From positions 62,001 to 126,000 of the forward strand of contig JADNYJ010000045.1 in the NCBI GenBank assembly GCA_015501075.1: DNA of 64,000 bases, written 5' to 3'. This stretch comes from Gymnopilus junonius. Its lineage: Eukaryota > Basidiomycota > Agaricomycetes > Agaricales > Galerinaceae. Positions 34,033 through 47,483 of the stretch are shown here, piece after piece. Made by a program: the position numbers and the translations under genes. The first letter of the stretch is position 1. Every line of letters starts with the position of its first letter. The notes beneath the pieces were generated by a model. It did not search any database. It was not told the DNA's origin and was given only the letters and a program-made list of their open reading frames with translations.

Positions 34033-37000
34033 AAGTTGCCAGGTTAATTCCAGTCTTGTGTCTCTGGCCTATGAGCGGGCCAGTTGATGGGAGGCTAATT
34101 CCATCATGACTACAACACGTTGATAGAAGGGCGACTTTTCCTTACTTGTTTGGCGTTCACGAACCAACCAGCCGGTTTACTTTCGTCTCCATCCAGCCTA
34201 GAATAGATCTCCTGTACTAGATTTGGGTTTTTATGCAAATAAAATTGCCAAAATACAGCTATCTTGCGACTGGGCGTGTCTTCCGCAGTAAAATGGAGCG
34301 GAGAGCGTGAGGCAGTGTGGTTTTGATCGTAGTTTAAGCAGAGAAAATAGCTTGGTTTCTTCTAGGCAAATAGACGTGAGCACGTTTGGATTAATGCCGA
34401 TTGTCTACTGTTTTCTTTTCTAGATTCCCTTTCTGCAATTATGCAGGCTTTGACAATACGTCCAAGCATGTTGTGGATTCTTGTGGATGTCATAGCCCTG
34501 CTAATGATCCGATATTTGTCCAGCGGGAGGAACCGAACTACCGCGGAAGCAAATCCGGCAAGTGCGCCTCTTAGATCTAGACGCACCATCATAGCAGTGT
34601 ACCTGACGTATAATTTCTGGCATCGAGTCTCTGCTAGACCTACCGCCTCTAACTTCGCGTATTCCCTGTCTGTACGCATGTTCTGTCTCGCAACATTGGC
34701 TGACCTCCCAACATGCGGAGTTCACTGTCACGTTCAGAACTTAGAATGAATCAATTGATTCTACTTCCATCCGACAGCCCTTTGGCTCTCAGGCTGCTGG
34801 ATATGTCTTAATTGCGCTATCATTCTCTTATGTCTTGCCATCTTTGCATCCAGGACCGGAACTTCATTTCGTGATTCTCTTATTATTATACCGTTGACTC
34901 GGAAACACAATCGGTCCTATTCCCGTGTCTTTATCAAGCTCGAGACCTCTTGGCCGCGGACTTAGAAATAGAAACATCTGTGGTTTGGTCTACTAAGCCT
35001 AAAGTCTGGACCTTCATCATTTCCAAAACCAAAAAAAAAACTATGCGGAGCCCATAGCCTGCAAACGAGGCAAGACCTTGACCATGGTGGTAATTTTATT
35101 TTACGTGGGTATCCTGACAAGTCTTGTTCTTTTTTCGTCATGTCAGACGGCATGAAACCTTGTGGTTGTTCACGAATAACTTGCTTCGTTTGTTCCATTT
35201 AGTATCGTCATTACGAAATCCTAGGACTTGCGCACAGTCTTCTTGTTTCGTTGCCTTCAACGTTCCAGATACAGGTTTCTTTCTTTTGAGCGGTTCTTTT
35301 CCCTCGCTAATACGCAGTATGATCGGCGTTCGGTTTGACTGCTTCATAGTACATCCTGCATTCAAACACTTATGCCGAGGGATTTACGGGGGGCTTGGGC
35401 AGGCGCCGAGCGTGCCGAGAGTCACGTGCTCGTGACCTGCAATCGAGGGCGGACGCGTCGCGTTCGAGCGCCTGGGTGTCCTCCAAAGTCGAGAGAACTT
35501 GCAGGCACGGCTTTCCCCAGCTCGATCGGGATGGACACCGAGGGCAGATTGATGGGACTGATGTGCTGGGTGGCCCAAAAATAGCCCACTTCTCTCTCAG
35601 CCCATCACTTGGCAGCGGGATGCGTCTTCGGCAGCCGTCTTCGGTCTCGTCTCGAGCTCTGTTCCCTCCCTCCCTTGCTTAAACACATCTTATGTACCAT
35701 AATAATTACACAGAAATACAGAAACATGTACTAAATATATTACAATGGGAATAGACAGTGGCAGTGGCCTTTTCAATGCAGTTGAACTAGGTACTGCTTC
35801 TGCAGGCTGCAATTTGAGCTGGTTCAAGTCAATAAGTATTCCTTTTGGTGGACATAAGTTCAATAAGTAGCTTATCTGGAGGGATTTACGGTAAATCCAG
35901 CTCGCTTTACCCTGGATTTACACAAAATGAGCTGGTTCATTTCCGCTGTAAAGCCAGAGCCTCGGAGTGATGGGTGGCTCAAGCGCTCTCCCGAGCTTGC
36001 CGGTGTGAGCTCATGTACACTCTAGACACGTCTTTTCCATACCTCTGAACTTCAAAAAAATTTCTCTGCCTCCTGAAAAGAATCTATTCTCTTGGACTAA
36101 AAAATTTCCCTTGAGTCCCTACTGTACATGACTCTAAAAAAAGCCTTTGTGATTGACTTCCTTTCCGCAAGCTCGGCTACCTTCATGTGCAATCACATCA
36201 CGCCTAGCCCAGAACTGGACGAGTTCTGATGTGTTCCGGGGCGCCATCCTCGGGTCCATGCTAAAAATATCTGGCTTTACGGGCTTTACTGTAAATCTAA
36301 CCAAATAACCCTACTTATTTGGCTGCCTTCCGTGTGTATCTAGCTCGAGGCAAGTGAATGAGTCGAGAACACCAGGCGATCCCGTTCTCACCCCTTAGGC
36401 GGTTTTTGCGGGGAAAGTTCTCATACTCATGGTGTCAGTGACGTTGAGAGATTGCCTGGATCCTGGCCAATAATCGACGACATTGTTGTTTCGTCCGGAC
36501 GTCATGCCATATATTGGCATCGCTTTGACCATGTTATTGAACAATGCGGCATATATCCATTACCCTAATGTTATGGGCATACACCCACTTGCCAATGACT
36601 TCCCCGGAAATGGTTAGGAAACGCTGGGACTGTTCTTATGCACATTTAATAGTCCACAGCCACATGTCTCAGCCGTATCCCTGAAATTTAACCTGTCCTC
36701 CTCGATAACTAGGTCTGCAATATTCTACAAAGAAATATGTGACTTATCAACCGACTATCCACTCGTCTTTCGTGGCGGGCATGTTCCTCACAATCCGAGG
36801 TATCGCATGCAATCAAAATGGCATCTGCACTTGCTGGAAGACAGACAAACCTTGAACCTTCATGCCTTTAGACCCAAGGGATTTACCTAGATATCTTCTG
36901 CAGGATACTAGCATCAACGTTAAGAAAGTCATCCTGTGGTTTTGGACGACTCCGAGCCAAGAGAAGTTCAGGGTTCAAGTTCATCGACTCCGAATCGGTG

Positions 37001-37381
37001 GCCAGCCGCGCATTGCAACTTCAAGACAAAATAATAATTGGACCTTCGGAAGCAAGAAAAGAGCGCGACCCACCCCGGCGCTCGTGTTATGTGCCATCTC
37101 CTAGCTACCAAGAGCACTCGTCTGTAAGGCCATTGCTGAAAGTCTTGCCTCCGGTGAGGAATCCGCATATATTGCTAAATTAGAAGGATGCCGGAGGCGA
37201 TGGCCCAAGCCGCTCAACACCCTGGAGATGCAGCTGATCCGTCAGACGGTTGCTTGGCGATGTCTACGATCTGGGCCACGCAGGCAGTGTCAGAAACCGT
37301 CATCATCGCTGTCAATAAAGTTGGGGTCAATTCGCCGATAAGGCCAATCAATTATTCCTGTTCGACCGCCCATCTACCACC
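34033..37381. other. 3.3-kb gene-free region with TTTAC-type inverted repeats
   Basis: No convincing coding region. A perfect 10-bp inverted repeat, GTAAATCCAG / CTGGATTTAC, lies at 35891-35900 and 35912-35921. Related words recur near 35380 (GGGATTTACGG) and 36270-36300 (GGCTTTACGGGCTTTACTG). These could be worn ends of DNA transposons or non-autonomous elements, but no transposase or target-site duplication was found. Confidence 0.4.
35891..35921. repeat. short perfect inverted repeat
   Basis: Arms of 10 bp (GTAAATCCAG and CTGGATTTAC) are separated by 11 bp. It could form a hairpin or be a transposon-end remnant; no function can be assigned. Confidence 0.5.
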
Positions 37382-40300
37382 ATGTCCTTCTTGAAGTCCA
37401 AGTTCGAAGAGGCCCGGAACTCCCTGAAGAATTTACCTGAGTCCCAGCAAGCTGGAGATGCACTGAAACTGGTCAACAAAGTCGTCAGAACACACGGGCA
37501 GAGGTCATCGGTTCGTATGCCAATCCTACTCAACCACCCTCATCCTGATCAGTTACCCACTCAGGGTTATGGAACCCAAATCGTACGCGACCTATATTGT
37601 TCAGAGACGAAGATCTTACAATCTGATATCCCCAAGGTCGCCATGACGAACCGCATGAGATAGCTGAAGACAACTTGAGAGCAGAAATACGAAGTGGCCA
37701 TCGGTTCCAAAGCTTTGCTGCTGAAAGATTTGAGAATACTGCGAAATGGTTGGGAATCTGCAGCTTACGATGATACCTATGCTGATTGACGGGGTGAAGG
37801 CATGTCGACGGTCACGATTACATGTGGGCCGTTTCGGAGATGATCGATAGAGCAACCGAAGCAATCTTCATTCTGGTATGAATCTACTGGTTATTCTATA
37901 CACGATCCATTCACTGACTTGATTTCGAAGGACTGGTGGTTAACCCCTGAACTATATCTTCGTCGCCCCCCTGCCTACTTCCCTGAGTGGCGCCTGGATC
38001 GCTTATTGAAGAAGAAGGCTGAACAAGGAGTTAAAGTCCATGTCATTGTCTACAAAGAGGTTAGAGTTCTTTTACTCGATGTTATCTCCGATATTCTGAT
38101 CATAATGAACTTAACTCTAGGTCACCCAAACAATGGCAATGAGTTCGCACCACACGAAGGTAGGCTATCTATACTTCTATGGTCAACGTCGTTTAACCCA
38201 CAGCCCTCAGGAAGCGCTAGAAGCCCTTCACCCAAACATCTCGTGCATGCGTCACCCGGACCACATTGGTGCAAAAGGTCTGCTTTCATTTGGTTGTGGT
38301 TTCACCTTACTGACACCATCGAGTTTAGACACTGTTGAGTTCTGGTCGCATCACGAAAGGTGCCCTTAATCCTCATAATTTAGATTTATCTCTTATTGAA
38401 TTTCCATCGGTAGCTTGTCATCGTTGACAACCAGTGGGCAGCTGTTGGAGGAATTGACCTGTGCTTTGGTCGCTGGGACACTCACACGCACCCTCTTGCT
38501 GACGTGCATCCCACTGACTTTCGAAGACCCTTTTCCCCGGGCAAGATTACAATAACGCGCGAGTCACTGATTTCAAGGATGTCCCTGATTATGCCAGCAA
38601 CACTTTGTCTATCCAGGAGACTGCGAGGATGCCATGGCATGACGTTTGTTTTTTTTTCTGCCGGATCCAGAGTTGACGAACTGATGTTCCGGATATATCA
38701 AGGTTCATTTGACTCTGGAAGGTCCCGCAGTATTAGATCTTGCTCAGCACTTTGTCGAACGCTGGAATGAAGTAAAGAAGCGCAAGGTGAATTTAGAACT
38801 CTTTCCGCTTCAAAATATGCGTTGCTGATCATAATTTACAGTATAAAGACAATGAGTACGTTTTTCTTTCAAATTAAGCAATGAGTTGCCCATCTGTTTC
38901 CAAATTCCAGCAACATGCCTTGGTTGGCCTTCCCTCATGAACCCGAACCGTGGGCTCCCAATGAGTCCATTGCACGTAATATTGGCCTCTTTCGTCTGAG
39001 CATGACAGAGAATAACGTCTTAATTTGACAGGCCATCCGCACCTGGCTAAGTGGGCAGCCATTGGTCACAAGTACAAACAGCGCTGGCATGGTCCTTGGG
39101 TTGATGAAAGGCCTACATTGGGATCCTCTCACCAAGGGAAAACTATGAAGGTCCAAGCAATCCGAAGCGTATCGGATTGGTCCCATGGCGTTTTGACTGA
39201 AGGCAGCATCCAAGAGGCTTGTATGAAATCTATTTACTGCCATTGTTAGTCTCGATGCTGACACTGCTCATCAGATATACAATTGATCCGGGAGTCTGAG
39301 CATTACATCTATATTGGTTAGTCTGCACCAATGTCACGCGTATTGAGTACTCCCTTATATTTTTCTTCCCCTTTCTAGAGAATCAATTCTTGTAAGCACT
39401 GTTTATTTCTGTCCTTCTTTGACCTCGACTAACGCCGTCCTCAGCATCTCAGCCACCAAGACCGGAGGACCAGTAGTTAACCAAATCGCCGCGGCCCTTA
39501 CGGAGCGCATAATTCGCGCCGCCAAAGAAGATCAAAAGTTCAAGGTAATCTAAATAACGCCGAGTAAGACACCAACTGACTTCATCGTTCAATCGTTTAG
39601 GTTGTCGTTCTGATTCCAGAAGTGCCCGGGTTTGCTGGAGATGTCAAGACTGAGAGCTCTATCAAGACTATCATGGCCGGGCAGTACCGCACAATAAACA
39701 GAGGAGGAAGTAGCATCTACGAGGAGGTCCGCAAAGCTGGTTATGAACCGTGAGTTTCCACATAAAATGTTCTGCCTCAATACTTACGCCATTTGTAAAG
39801 GCTGGACTACATCCGTTTCTTCCACCTCCGTTCATACGACCGTATAAATGCTCCTCAAGGCAAGCTTTCTGACTATGATATGTGACTTTCTATTGATGGC
39901 GGGATCGTGCTTCTCTGATTTTCGTAGGCTTCATCAAACAGATGGAAGAGAATTCGAATGTTAAATTCTCAGAGGCACAAGTAGCCCTGGCCCGCGAATG
40001 GGTCGCCGGTGACGAGCTCACTCATCAGAAAGAAGTTACTCTGGTTGTACCTCAGGAAGAGAGCTTGGTCCCTGCCGATAAGAGCAAGCCTCAGGCGACT
40101 GAGAAGGTTCCTATTCCAGCGGACGAAAACTCTGCCCGTGAAGTTATCGCGACATTCCAAAGTGGTGCAGACAATTTGCGCTCAGATGAGGCTGTCTCCG
40201 ACAATGTTGCCCAGCATATGCTCGCCGACAAGACGTCCTTGTTTGAAGAGCAATGGTTGGGTACTGAAGAAGAGGAGCTTAAAGCGTATGTGGCTTCCGC

Positions 40301-41269
40301 ACCCCCCATTTTGTGAAATTAATTATAATCTCAGGTACATCTCTGAACTCCTTTACATTCACTCAAAGATCATGATCGTCGATGATCGACGTGTCATTGT
40401 ATGCTTATTTCTCTGACATCCCTTGTAATATGTTGAGCTAATTCTGTATTTAGATGGGGTCCGCGAACATAAATGATCGCAGTCAAAAGGTTTGCAATAT
40501 CTTAATCTCTCGTGGAACCTTCTAACTGGAGAAATTAGGGTGATGGAGACTCAGAAATTGCCTTGGTTATTGAAGACAATGATATGATTGAGTCGACCAT
40601 GAATGGCGAACCATATCAAGCCTCTCGTTTCGCGGCGACCCTTCGACGAGCATTATACAAAGGCTGGTGTCCCTTCAATTGCCTTCAGTCAGCATATTTA
40701 ACTGAATTTTACGACCTTTTTATAGAGCACCTTGGTCTTATTCCACCTCAATGGTGCGACACCAAAGAGCCGGAGGTCACCTCTTCCATGCATCCAGCCC
40801 CGCACCCCAGCGAGGATAAGACATCATCTGAGGAAGATCAATTGGTAGCAGACCCACTCGGCCAGGAGACTGAAGCACTTTGGCACACAACTGCGCGAAA
40901 GAATCGTGAAATATTTACAGAGATATTCCGTCCTGTCCCTACCAATCTTGTTCGAAGCTGGGATGCTTACGAGGCATGTTGACTGTTGCACACGTTGTCT
41001 TTCTATGTCATGCTGACTTCTCGACTAGAATTATCGTCCGAAGGTCAAGGTCGGACATGTCGTTGAGAACATCCCTTTGGACCGTGTCAAAACACGCTTA
41101 AGTGAAGTAAAGGGAGCCTTGGTTGAGTGTCCTTTGGTCAGTCTTGAGTCCCTATTTGTTTGGAAGACCACTGATAGAATTGGTTTAGGACTTCCTCATT
41201 GACGACAAAGATTTCGTTTCCGGTCCTGAGTGGAGTGCCCTTAATCCAACTCTTCCACTTTACATATAA
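37382..41269 (+). CDS. phospholipase D (two HKD motifs)
   Basis: Hydrolyses phosphatidylcholine-type lipids to phosphatidic acid. About 15 exons. Markers in order: N-terminal MSFLKSKFEEARNSLKN; HVDGHDYMWAVSEMIDRA (about 37803-37855); DWWLTPELYLRRPPA (37931-); the first HKD motif HHE(K)..LVIVD split by an intron at about 38359-38415, followed by GGIDLCFGRWDTHTHPL; IENQFF near 39370; the second HKD motif HSKIMIVDD..MGSANINDRS (40357-40485); and a C-terminal segment ending at TAA 41267-41269. No PX or PH domain precedes the catalytic part, unlike yeast Spo14. A Glu/Lys-rich linker (39940-40310) separates the conserved blocks. At the first HKD motif the splice join needs one more A (run at 38356-38358) to keep HHEK in frame with LVIVD. 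The exon joins 37510-37670 are uncertain. Confidence 0.88.
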
Positions 41270-41676
41270 CTAAACTAAAGTTTACGCCCGGCCCCTGATC
41301 TAAGTGATAGAAATCATTAAAACTGAAATATATAGGTTACTGGAATGTTCTTTACTTGTACTTCACTGTCATATATTATATATAAGGTTTCCTTGGACTC
41401 TTCGCAGTTCGCCACAGTAGTTAGTTTATTTGCCGCTATTAGCATTAAGGGGCATTGACTTCTTACGTAGCCTTGCGGAGTTTTAAAAGAACGGCTGGTC
41501 ACGAGCCTATCGCCTTGATAACATCCCTAACAGTGACACCTTCACTAACAACTTCCACCTCGAGCCCTTCTCAATCAGCTTCCTTTCATCCTCGCATTTT
41601 CTGTGCAGTTCAGAGTGATGAGTCAATGCAAGTATATTAAAGGTCAGGAAATTACATGGCTGATCATCTTTTTTAG

Positions 41677-42260
41677 CTCCCTATGCTGCAGCTGCGTCAG
41701 TTCCCTTAATCAAATCGCCGAGTCTGCGGGTTCCGCGACCAGTAAGCAAATAATACTAATCTGCAACGTCATCTTCTTATAATGGTACAGGTCGAGCTTC
41801 CGCAGGATATACATCCATTACCAGACTCAGTTAATGCGTATGTGAGTGCCTTTTCCAGTGGTAATTAAAACTGATACTTGAAACACAATCATCTGATTTC
41901 CAGTTCGTCTACCCATTTACGATCGAGCCGCACACAATCACTCTTGAGTCCTCTCGTCGGACAACTCTTGCCGCACACACTGCACGTCGTGAAGCCTACC
42001 TCCGTTCCCGCGATGAGGAAAAAGAACGCCGAAGACGCGAGGCCCTTAGGAGAATAGCACCAGGTTTCGAACCACACGGAGGTCCACTGGTACCGACAAA
42101 AAGTGCCTCGCCTAGAAGTTCTGTTGCGTCACCTCCTCAGGGAATGCTGGGCGAAGGCATTCGCCAGCAACCGCGATCAGTTATGGATGATCTTGTCGAT
42201 CAACTCGCCGCTCTCGAAGGATCATCAACCAAATCAGGTCCATCGCCGCCTTTGTCATGA
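41677..42260 (+). CDS. small basic protein of unknown function
   Basis: Three exons by eye: about 41677-41739, 41790-about 41840 (ends SVNAY before GTGAGT) and 41904-42260 (TGA). The middle reads RPVELPQDIHPLPDS, followed by FVYPFTIEPHTITLESSRR and a strongly charged helix (REAYLRSRDEEKERRRREALRRIAPGF), then a Ser/Pro-rich tail ending DDLVDQLAALEG. The pattern of a conserved-looking strand block, a basic helix and a short acidic terminal helix suggests a structured partner protein, but I do not recognise the family. The first exon is uncertain: no in-frame ATG joins cleanly, and an upstream exon near 41612-41635 is possible. It lies tandem to the phospholipase D gene. Confidence 0.5.
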
Positions 42261-45105
42261 ACTTTACTTCTCCGATAAGTATGTACATATTGCTTGATGC
42301 CATCCATCTCCATGTGATGAACTCGTAGTGTGTATTCCGATACCAAAATTAATTTGCCTAAGTTGCCGCTAGTCGCCTTCCTTGCATCGGCCGCTCGCTA
42401 TCTGACAAGTAACTTGTCAATACAAGAATATACCAATACTTCAAACGCAACTAGGTTGTGAAAGCAAAAACATGCGTATTTCTTTTCTCCCTAAGTTGCG
42501 CCTGGCCTCTGGCCATACCTTGCGATTTAGCTCCGGTGATTTAACGCCTATCAGTCTGCAGATCTCGTGGAGATTAAGATAATGTTGCCGATAATCAATA
42601 GCCGCCCAATGCACATATCTTAATACAGGTCCAAGGACCAAATTTAGTTTAGTCTACGTCTGCCGAATGGCGAGCGCTTAAAGCCCTAATATGATCCTAA
42701 AGGACCCATTACCTTCGACCTCAAGGCTGCTGCGAGGCTGCCGTCAAAAAGGAGGCTCCGACTGCAAGTTTGCAATGGCATCCTGCTTATTTGCACATGG
42801 ACATCTGCGCTTTCCGTGAAAGACGGAAGTAGAAAAAGGAGTCGTTCATCGGTCTGGAGCTACTTATTTGAATTCGAGTGCTATCCGAAAATGTCAGCAC
42901 CGACGTTGTCCGGGCTGTACGATCAACTTTGTATTATTAGATAACAAGGGCGCCTACCTGAAGGTCCATTATTCGGCTACATATATGTAGGACAAAGCTA
43001 AGAAACGTTGTGTGACAGCCTGACGTCTCTTAATGCCAAGATCAAATAGCAGGTCGAATTGAGGAGACCTGTTGACCAGGATTTCAGACCTACTGGAAGA
43101 TGCGTTCTCCAATTACACCGACCATTTTTGCGAAGAAAGAAAAAAGAAATTGCAGACACCAGGCACTGTCAGTGAAAAATCAAAGGAGTGTACTAGCCTC
43201 CGAACAATCGCCAAGCCTGCCCTTCAAGGCAGATTTCAGGCCCTGTGACCGCAGTAAACACTTGTCCTTGTCATGTGGAGTCGGAAAGTAGTTCCTACCG
43301 CACTGCTGACAGCCATTAGCTCCAGGTCCCTTTCTGTAAGAAATTTCCAAATTTACGTTGACGTGGTAAACTTGATATTGTTTACCCCATAGACTATTTG
43401 CGCTGGCGGTCATGTCGAACAAATCCATGACAAATTCAACCCTATAATAGACATGTCAAAGTAAATACACTTTCAAAGCTTCGACAAATTTTCTGGGCAA
43501 TGAGCACAATGATGTCACCGAATATTTTTATTCAAGAGAAGAGGGCTTCCATCCGAGGAGAAAAAAAAGGAGAAGGGGATAGAGGTCGATATTTCTAGTT
43601 AACTTGTAAGCCTTTCCCAGTTTCATATATAGATCGGTTCAAATAATATGGCTTGAAACCCACACACCTTTATAGAGTAAGATGGTCTTTCGTCGTAACG
43701 TATATATATAGCCCAGACTGAACCCTTTTCGAAGACAAGCAACCTGACTGCACTTCACAGATAACGGAGGACCCGCCGGCTCCGATACTATTACATAGTA
43801 GGAAGGTCGTGGCAGATCGCTATCCGGCAAGCCTTAGACATGGGCGCTCACCGCGAAATTCATTTCCTTGGGCATCTTGACGTCGGGCGCCTCGGAAGGA
43901 ACAGCTCCGGAACATCAATGAAAGGCCGTGACCGAAGAGATATGAGCCAGAAGGTCAGAACGGGGGTCTATCGATTATCCTTGATTTACCACAGTTGTAC
44001 AAGTCCGAAGTGAAAGTCTCCAAGAGCCAGGCCCAGCTAGCAATATTGCTCTCCGAGGTGTCGATGTCATCACTGATAACAGATATTCTATCAAAGCTTC
44101 AAAGTCAGCTATTGAGACCATAGTCTACAATTGGGCAATGTAGCAAGAAAGACTACTGAATTAAGTGTGATTTGTGTCACTAAGAACTTGAGCTCACGAT
44201 GTCATGGCACCCTATTTCCGCAATATGTTATCCGCATCTGGTTTTGCTGCTTCTCATGTTCTGGAATAAGAGAATGATCTACTTCCCACTGTCCGGGAAG
44301 CAGGTCCATGAAGTATGAAGAGTTCGAAATATGGCTGAGTTTTGATCACCGTCGTTGGGCCGCGCCGCATTGGTCAGGCATACAGAGGCCGGTGCACAAT
44401 GTAGAGATTTAGTTGCTCCAGCCAGCATTCTAGGACCACCCGCGTGGAATAAAATGAAAAACGAGCAGCCAGAACTAGTGCCAGACCACAGCGGAAGGTT
44501 CTGAAAGCCGTTGAGATTTTTACTCTGGCATTCGAACGGGTGTCTATTCTCGATCGCAGGAACAACTTGGAGCCGAGGAGGCTCGTGAGACTCAGTTCAT
44601 AGGCAAAGAATTCCAGACCAGAGGTATTCAGAAAGGTATGCGCCACTGTCTTCTCGAGGGCGGCTTCAGCTCAAGTCGGAATTTCCATTCCGTTTAAGTG
44701 CTCCCTAAGAGCTCTTGAGCCTATTCGACATTGAAACGACTAGCCTCCCAACAGAGACCGGTTGAGTGCAGAGCTTATGTTACAGGAGAATGCTGATGCT
44801 GATGAGAATAAAAATGGTTGAATCAAGGCAAGAATCTCGGTGGACATCATCAACCGATGTTTACAATTGTTTGAAAGAGATTGGTGGACACGGACGTCGT
44901 GGTGGGTGAACCACTCTCCTGAGTCTCTCAGGTGCCAAAGCACAGTCTGCGTGATCATTTCGGTTATTGGTATTTATTCCTCTGACGACAGTACAGCATG
45001 CTCCAAGGGTGTATCATTCGCTTTTCTGGGATTTAATACGAAAGGCTATCTGCATAAGAATGCCCCCTTCCCGTCTTCTGGCGATCCTTTCCTTCTACCC
45101 TCATC
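42261..45105. other. 2.8-kb gene-free region
   Basis: Open frames are short and lack protein-like features (largest 44646-44374 minus, 90 codons). No retroelement domains, tRNA or arrays were seen. Confidence 0.45.
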
Positions 45106-47483
45106 ATGAATCCCACTAATTATCGGGTCAGGCTGCTCTTTGATCTCTTTCAGGTTATCGTTGTTCCTGTCTGCCTTCTCTCCCTTTTGATATCGTTTTT
45201 TCGCTATCGGCTGGGCCCTCTTTCAATTCCAATTCACCTCGCTTTCATTCTTCTTTTGGCAACGCTCAAGGGTGCATATTCAGAGTCAAAGCAGGACAAG
45301 GAAGCTCGATCACTTGGTGCTAGGCCGATTCCCCGAGTAGTCGGGAAATGGCCCGGAAATATCGATATCCTTCTTAGGATGATGGGCTCGTTCAAGACTA
45401 GCTACGTGCTGGATGTATATCTCCAGTTATTCGAAGAATATCAATCTACAACGTTGAACCTTAGAGTTCTCTGGCGTGATAATGTGTGTGGTCTTTCTGT
45501 TTGCGTGCCATGGCTGGAGTTGAATGGCTGTGCTAAATGCTCCTAACTGCGAGCAATTGCTGATGTCCTTGACACGCTACTTGATGGCTGACGCCTGATT
45601 CTAATCACAGATTATATCCATGGACCAGGAGCATATGAAATTCGTACTAGCTACGGGGTTTCCGAAATTTTGGAGAGGAAAGTCACAGAAGGAACGAATG
45701 TCAGTCCCAGTCTCAAGTCAACCTAGGAAACCTCTAATTAGTCTTGATGATAAATCAGGGAATTATTTCTTGGAGAAGGCATATTTAATCGAGATGACGA
45801 GGTAGGTTTATTACCACGTTAATTAATGATCATTGGAGCTGATGCCTCCAGAAGATATGGAAGATGGTTAGTGAAGGTTGCTACTCCATCCAGTTCGGCT
45901 CCTAACGTGTAACTAGCACCGCAGCATTGCACGACCGTTCTTTGCACGTGAACGGATATCAGACTTCGACGTCTTCGAGAGGTACAGTGCCCGCACTCTG
46001 GGAATCGTATCGTCGTTAGAAGCAAGGAACACAGCATGCGACGTCCAGGATCTGTACGGCCGTTTTACCCTCGATACGGCATCTGAATTCTTATTTGGCA
46101 AGAACTTGGACACTCTGTCTGCATCCCTCCCGATCCCGGGAAAACAGCGATGGGCCCTAAAGGCTCCGCCACCAATGATTCTTGGGGGTTCTTTTACAAA
46201 GGCGTTTGAAATGGCCCATTGAACATAACCGCCCGGGCCCGCCTTGGTTCTATTTGGCCATTATTTGAGTTGTTCAAGGACAAGAACGAGGATCACATTA
46301 AAGTGATAAGAGACTGGCTGGATCCCCTCGTAAAGAGAGCTCTGAGTAGTAACAAAGGATGGATGGCATTGGACTCAGTAGCCCGATTGCAGATAAAACA
46401 TTTCTTGAGCACCTCGCTGATAGTACTGAAGGTAAGCTAATTAACCTGATTTCATTCATACTCCTGTCCATTAAATCTTTCACCCTTCAGACCCGGTTGT
46501 AATACGCGATCAACTGTTAAATATGCTCCTAGCATCTAGAGATACGGTGCGTTTTCAACCTCTTGACCATAAGATTCTCTTTCGACTCTCTTCCCAGACT
46601 GCTTGTACATTAACCTACATCACCTATTTCTTGGCTATCCATCCGGACGTCGCACAGAAATTACGTTCCGAAGTGCTTGAGCACTGCGGACCTACATCAC
46701 CACCAACATTTGATCACTTCAGAAATATGAAATACAGTAAGAAAAGAAAAATCTTGTTCAGGTGACGATGATACCATTAATCTTTTTTTTCAACTTCTGT
46801 TTGCAGTGCGAGCCGTTATAAACGAGACGCTTCGGCTTTTCCCTCCAGTACCTCTCAATGTACGGGAAAGTCGAGCTGCACCATGTCTCCTTCCTCCTCC
46901 GGACCGCACATACTTTTCAGATCAGCGACCACTATATATGCCAGCGAAGACGATAATAATGTACCTTCCTTTGCTCATTCAACGCAATCCGGCCCTCTGG
47001 GGAAATGATGCCGATGAATTCCGACCGGAGCGTTGGATTGACCAGGAAAGTATAGCTAAGTACGTTGCGAATCCTACCATGTTTACACCCTTCAGTGCCG
47101 GTCCTCGAATTGTAAGTTTTGGCCCTTTTTCTTGGTGCGATTTCTATCACCACGTTGACTTCATCTCCATCGATACCTTAAAAGTGTATCGGTCAAAATT
47201 ATGCTTATAACCAGATGTCCTACTTCCTAGTACGGCTTTTACAGCAGTTCGACCGATTCACACTAGCGACCGAGTTCCAGCCTGAGGGCTCGCATCCGCC
47301 GTCCGAGTGGAAAGGCCGTAAAGGCCGTCAATCTTTTGAGAAGATCTGGCCTAGTGCTGCTTTAACGTTATATGTAAAGGTCAGTCCGTTTGGTGGCTAT
47401 CCCAATTCACTTTGGTGATCCTGAATTTTATTGTGCCACTGTAGGGTGGATTGTGGGTGAAATTCCACAAAGCACGGTTATAG
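45106..47483 (+). pseudogene. CYP63-like cytochrome P450, frame-broken (pseudogene or assembly error)
   Basis: Family-like across its length. N-terminus has two membrane helices (LLFDLFQVIVVPVCLLSLLI) and ARPIPRVVGKWPGNIDIL. Then IISMDQEHMKFVLATGF, exon FLGEGIFNRDDE (near 45760-45800), HRSIARPFFARERISDF, the I-helix ASRDT/TA (split by an intron), the K-helix NETLRLFPPVPLNVR containing ExxR, ADEFRPERW, and the heme loop FSAGPRI/CIGQ with its cysteine, split by an intron before TGT at about 47185. It ends GGLWVKFHKARL and TAG at 47481-47483. All key residues are present, yet the frame changes near 46139, 46201, 46217 and 46361, each beside a short homopolymer. CYP63 P450s are membrane-bound monooxygenases acting on hydrophobic compounds. 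Typed as pseudogene because the frame is broken as given. Confidence 0.75.

Noticed and set aside
34441..34749. 102-codon frame starting MQALTIRPSMLW
   Set aside because: No family features, shadowed by frames on the other strand, and no neighbouring exons.
37619..37625. In-frame TGA in the PLD N-terminal region read as evidence of a broken gene
   Set aside because: The TGA lies inside a likely intron starting GTACGC and ending CCCCAAG; removal leaves a family-like RHDEPHEIAEDN frame.
44374..44646. 90-codon minus-strand frame with hydrophobic stretches
   Set aside because: No motif and no exon partner in a gene-free region.
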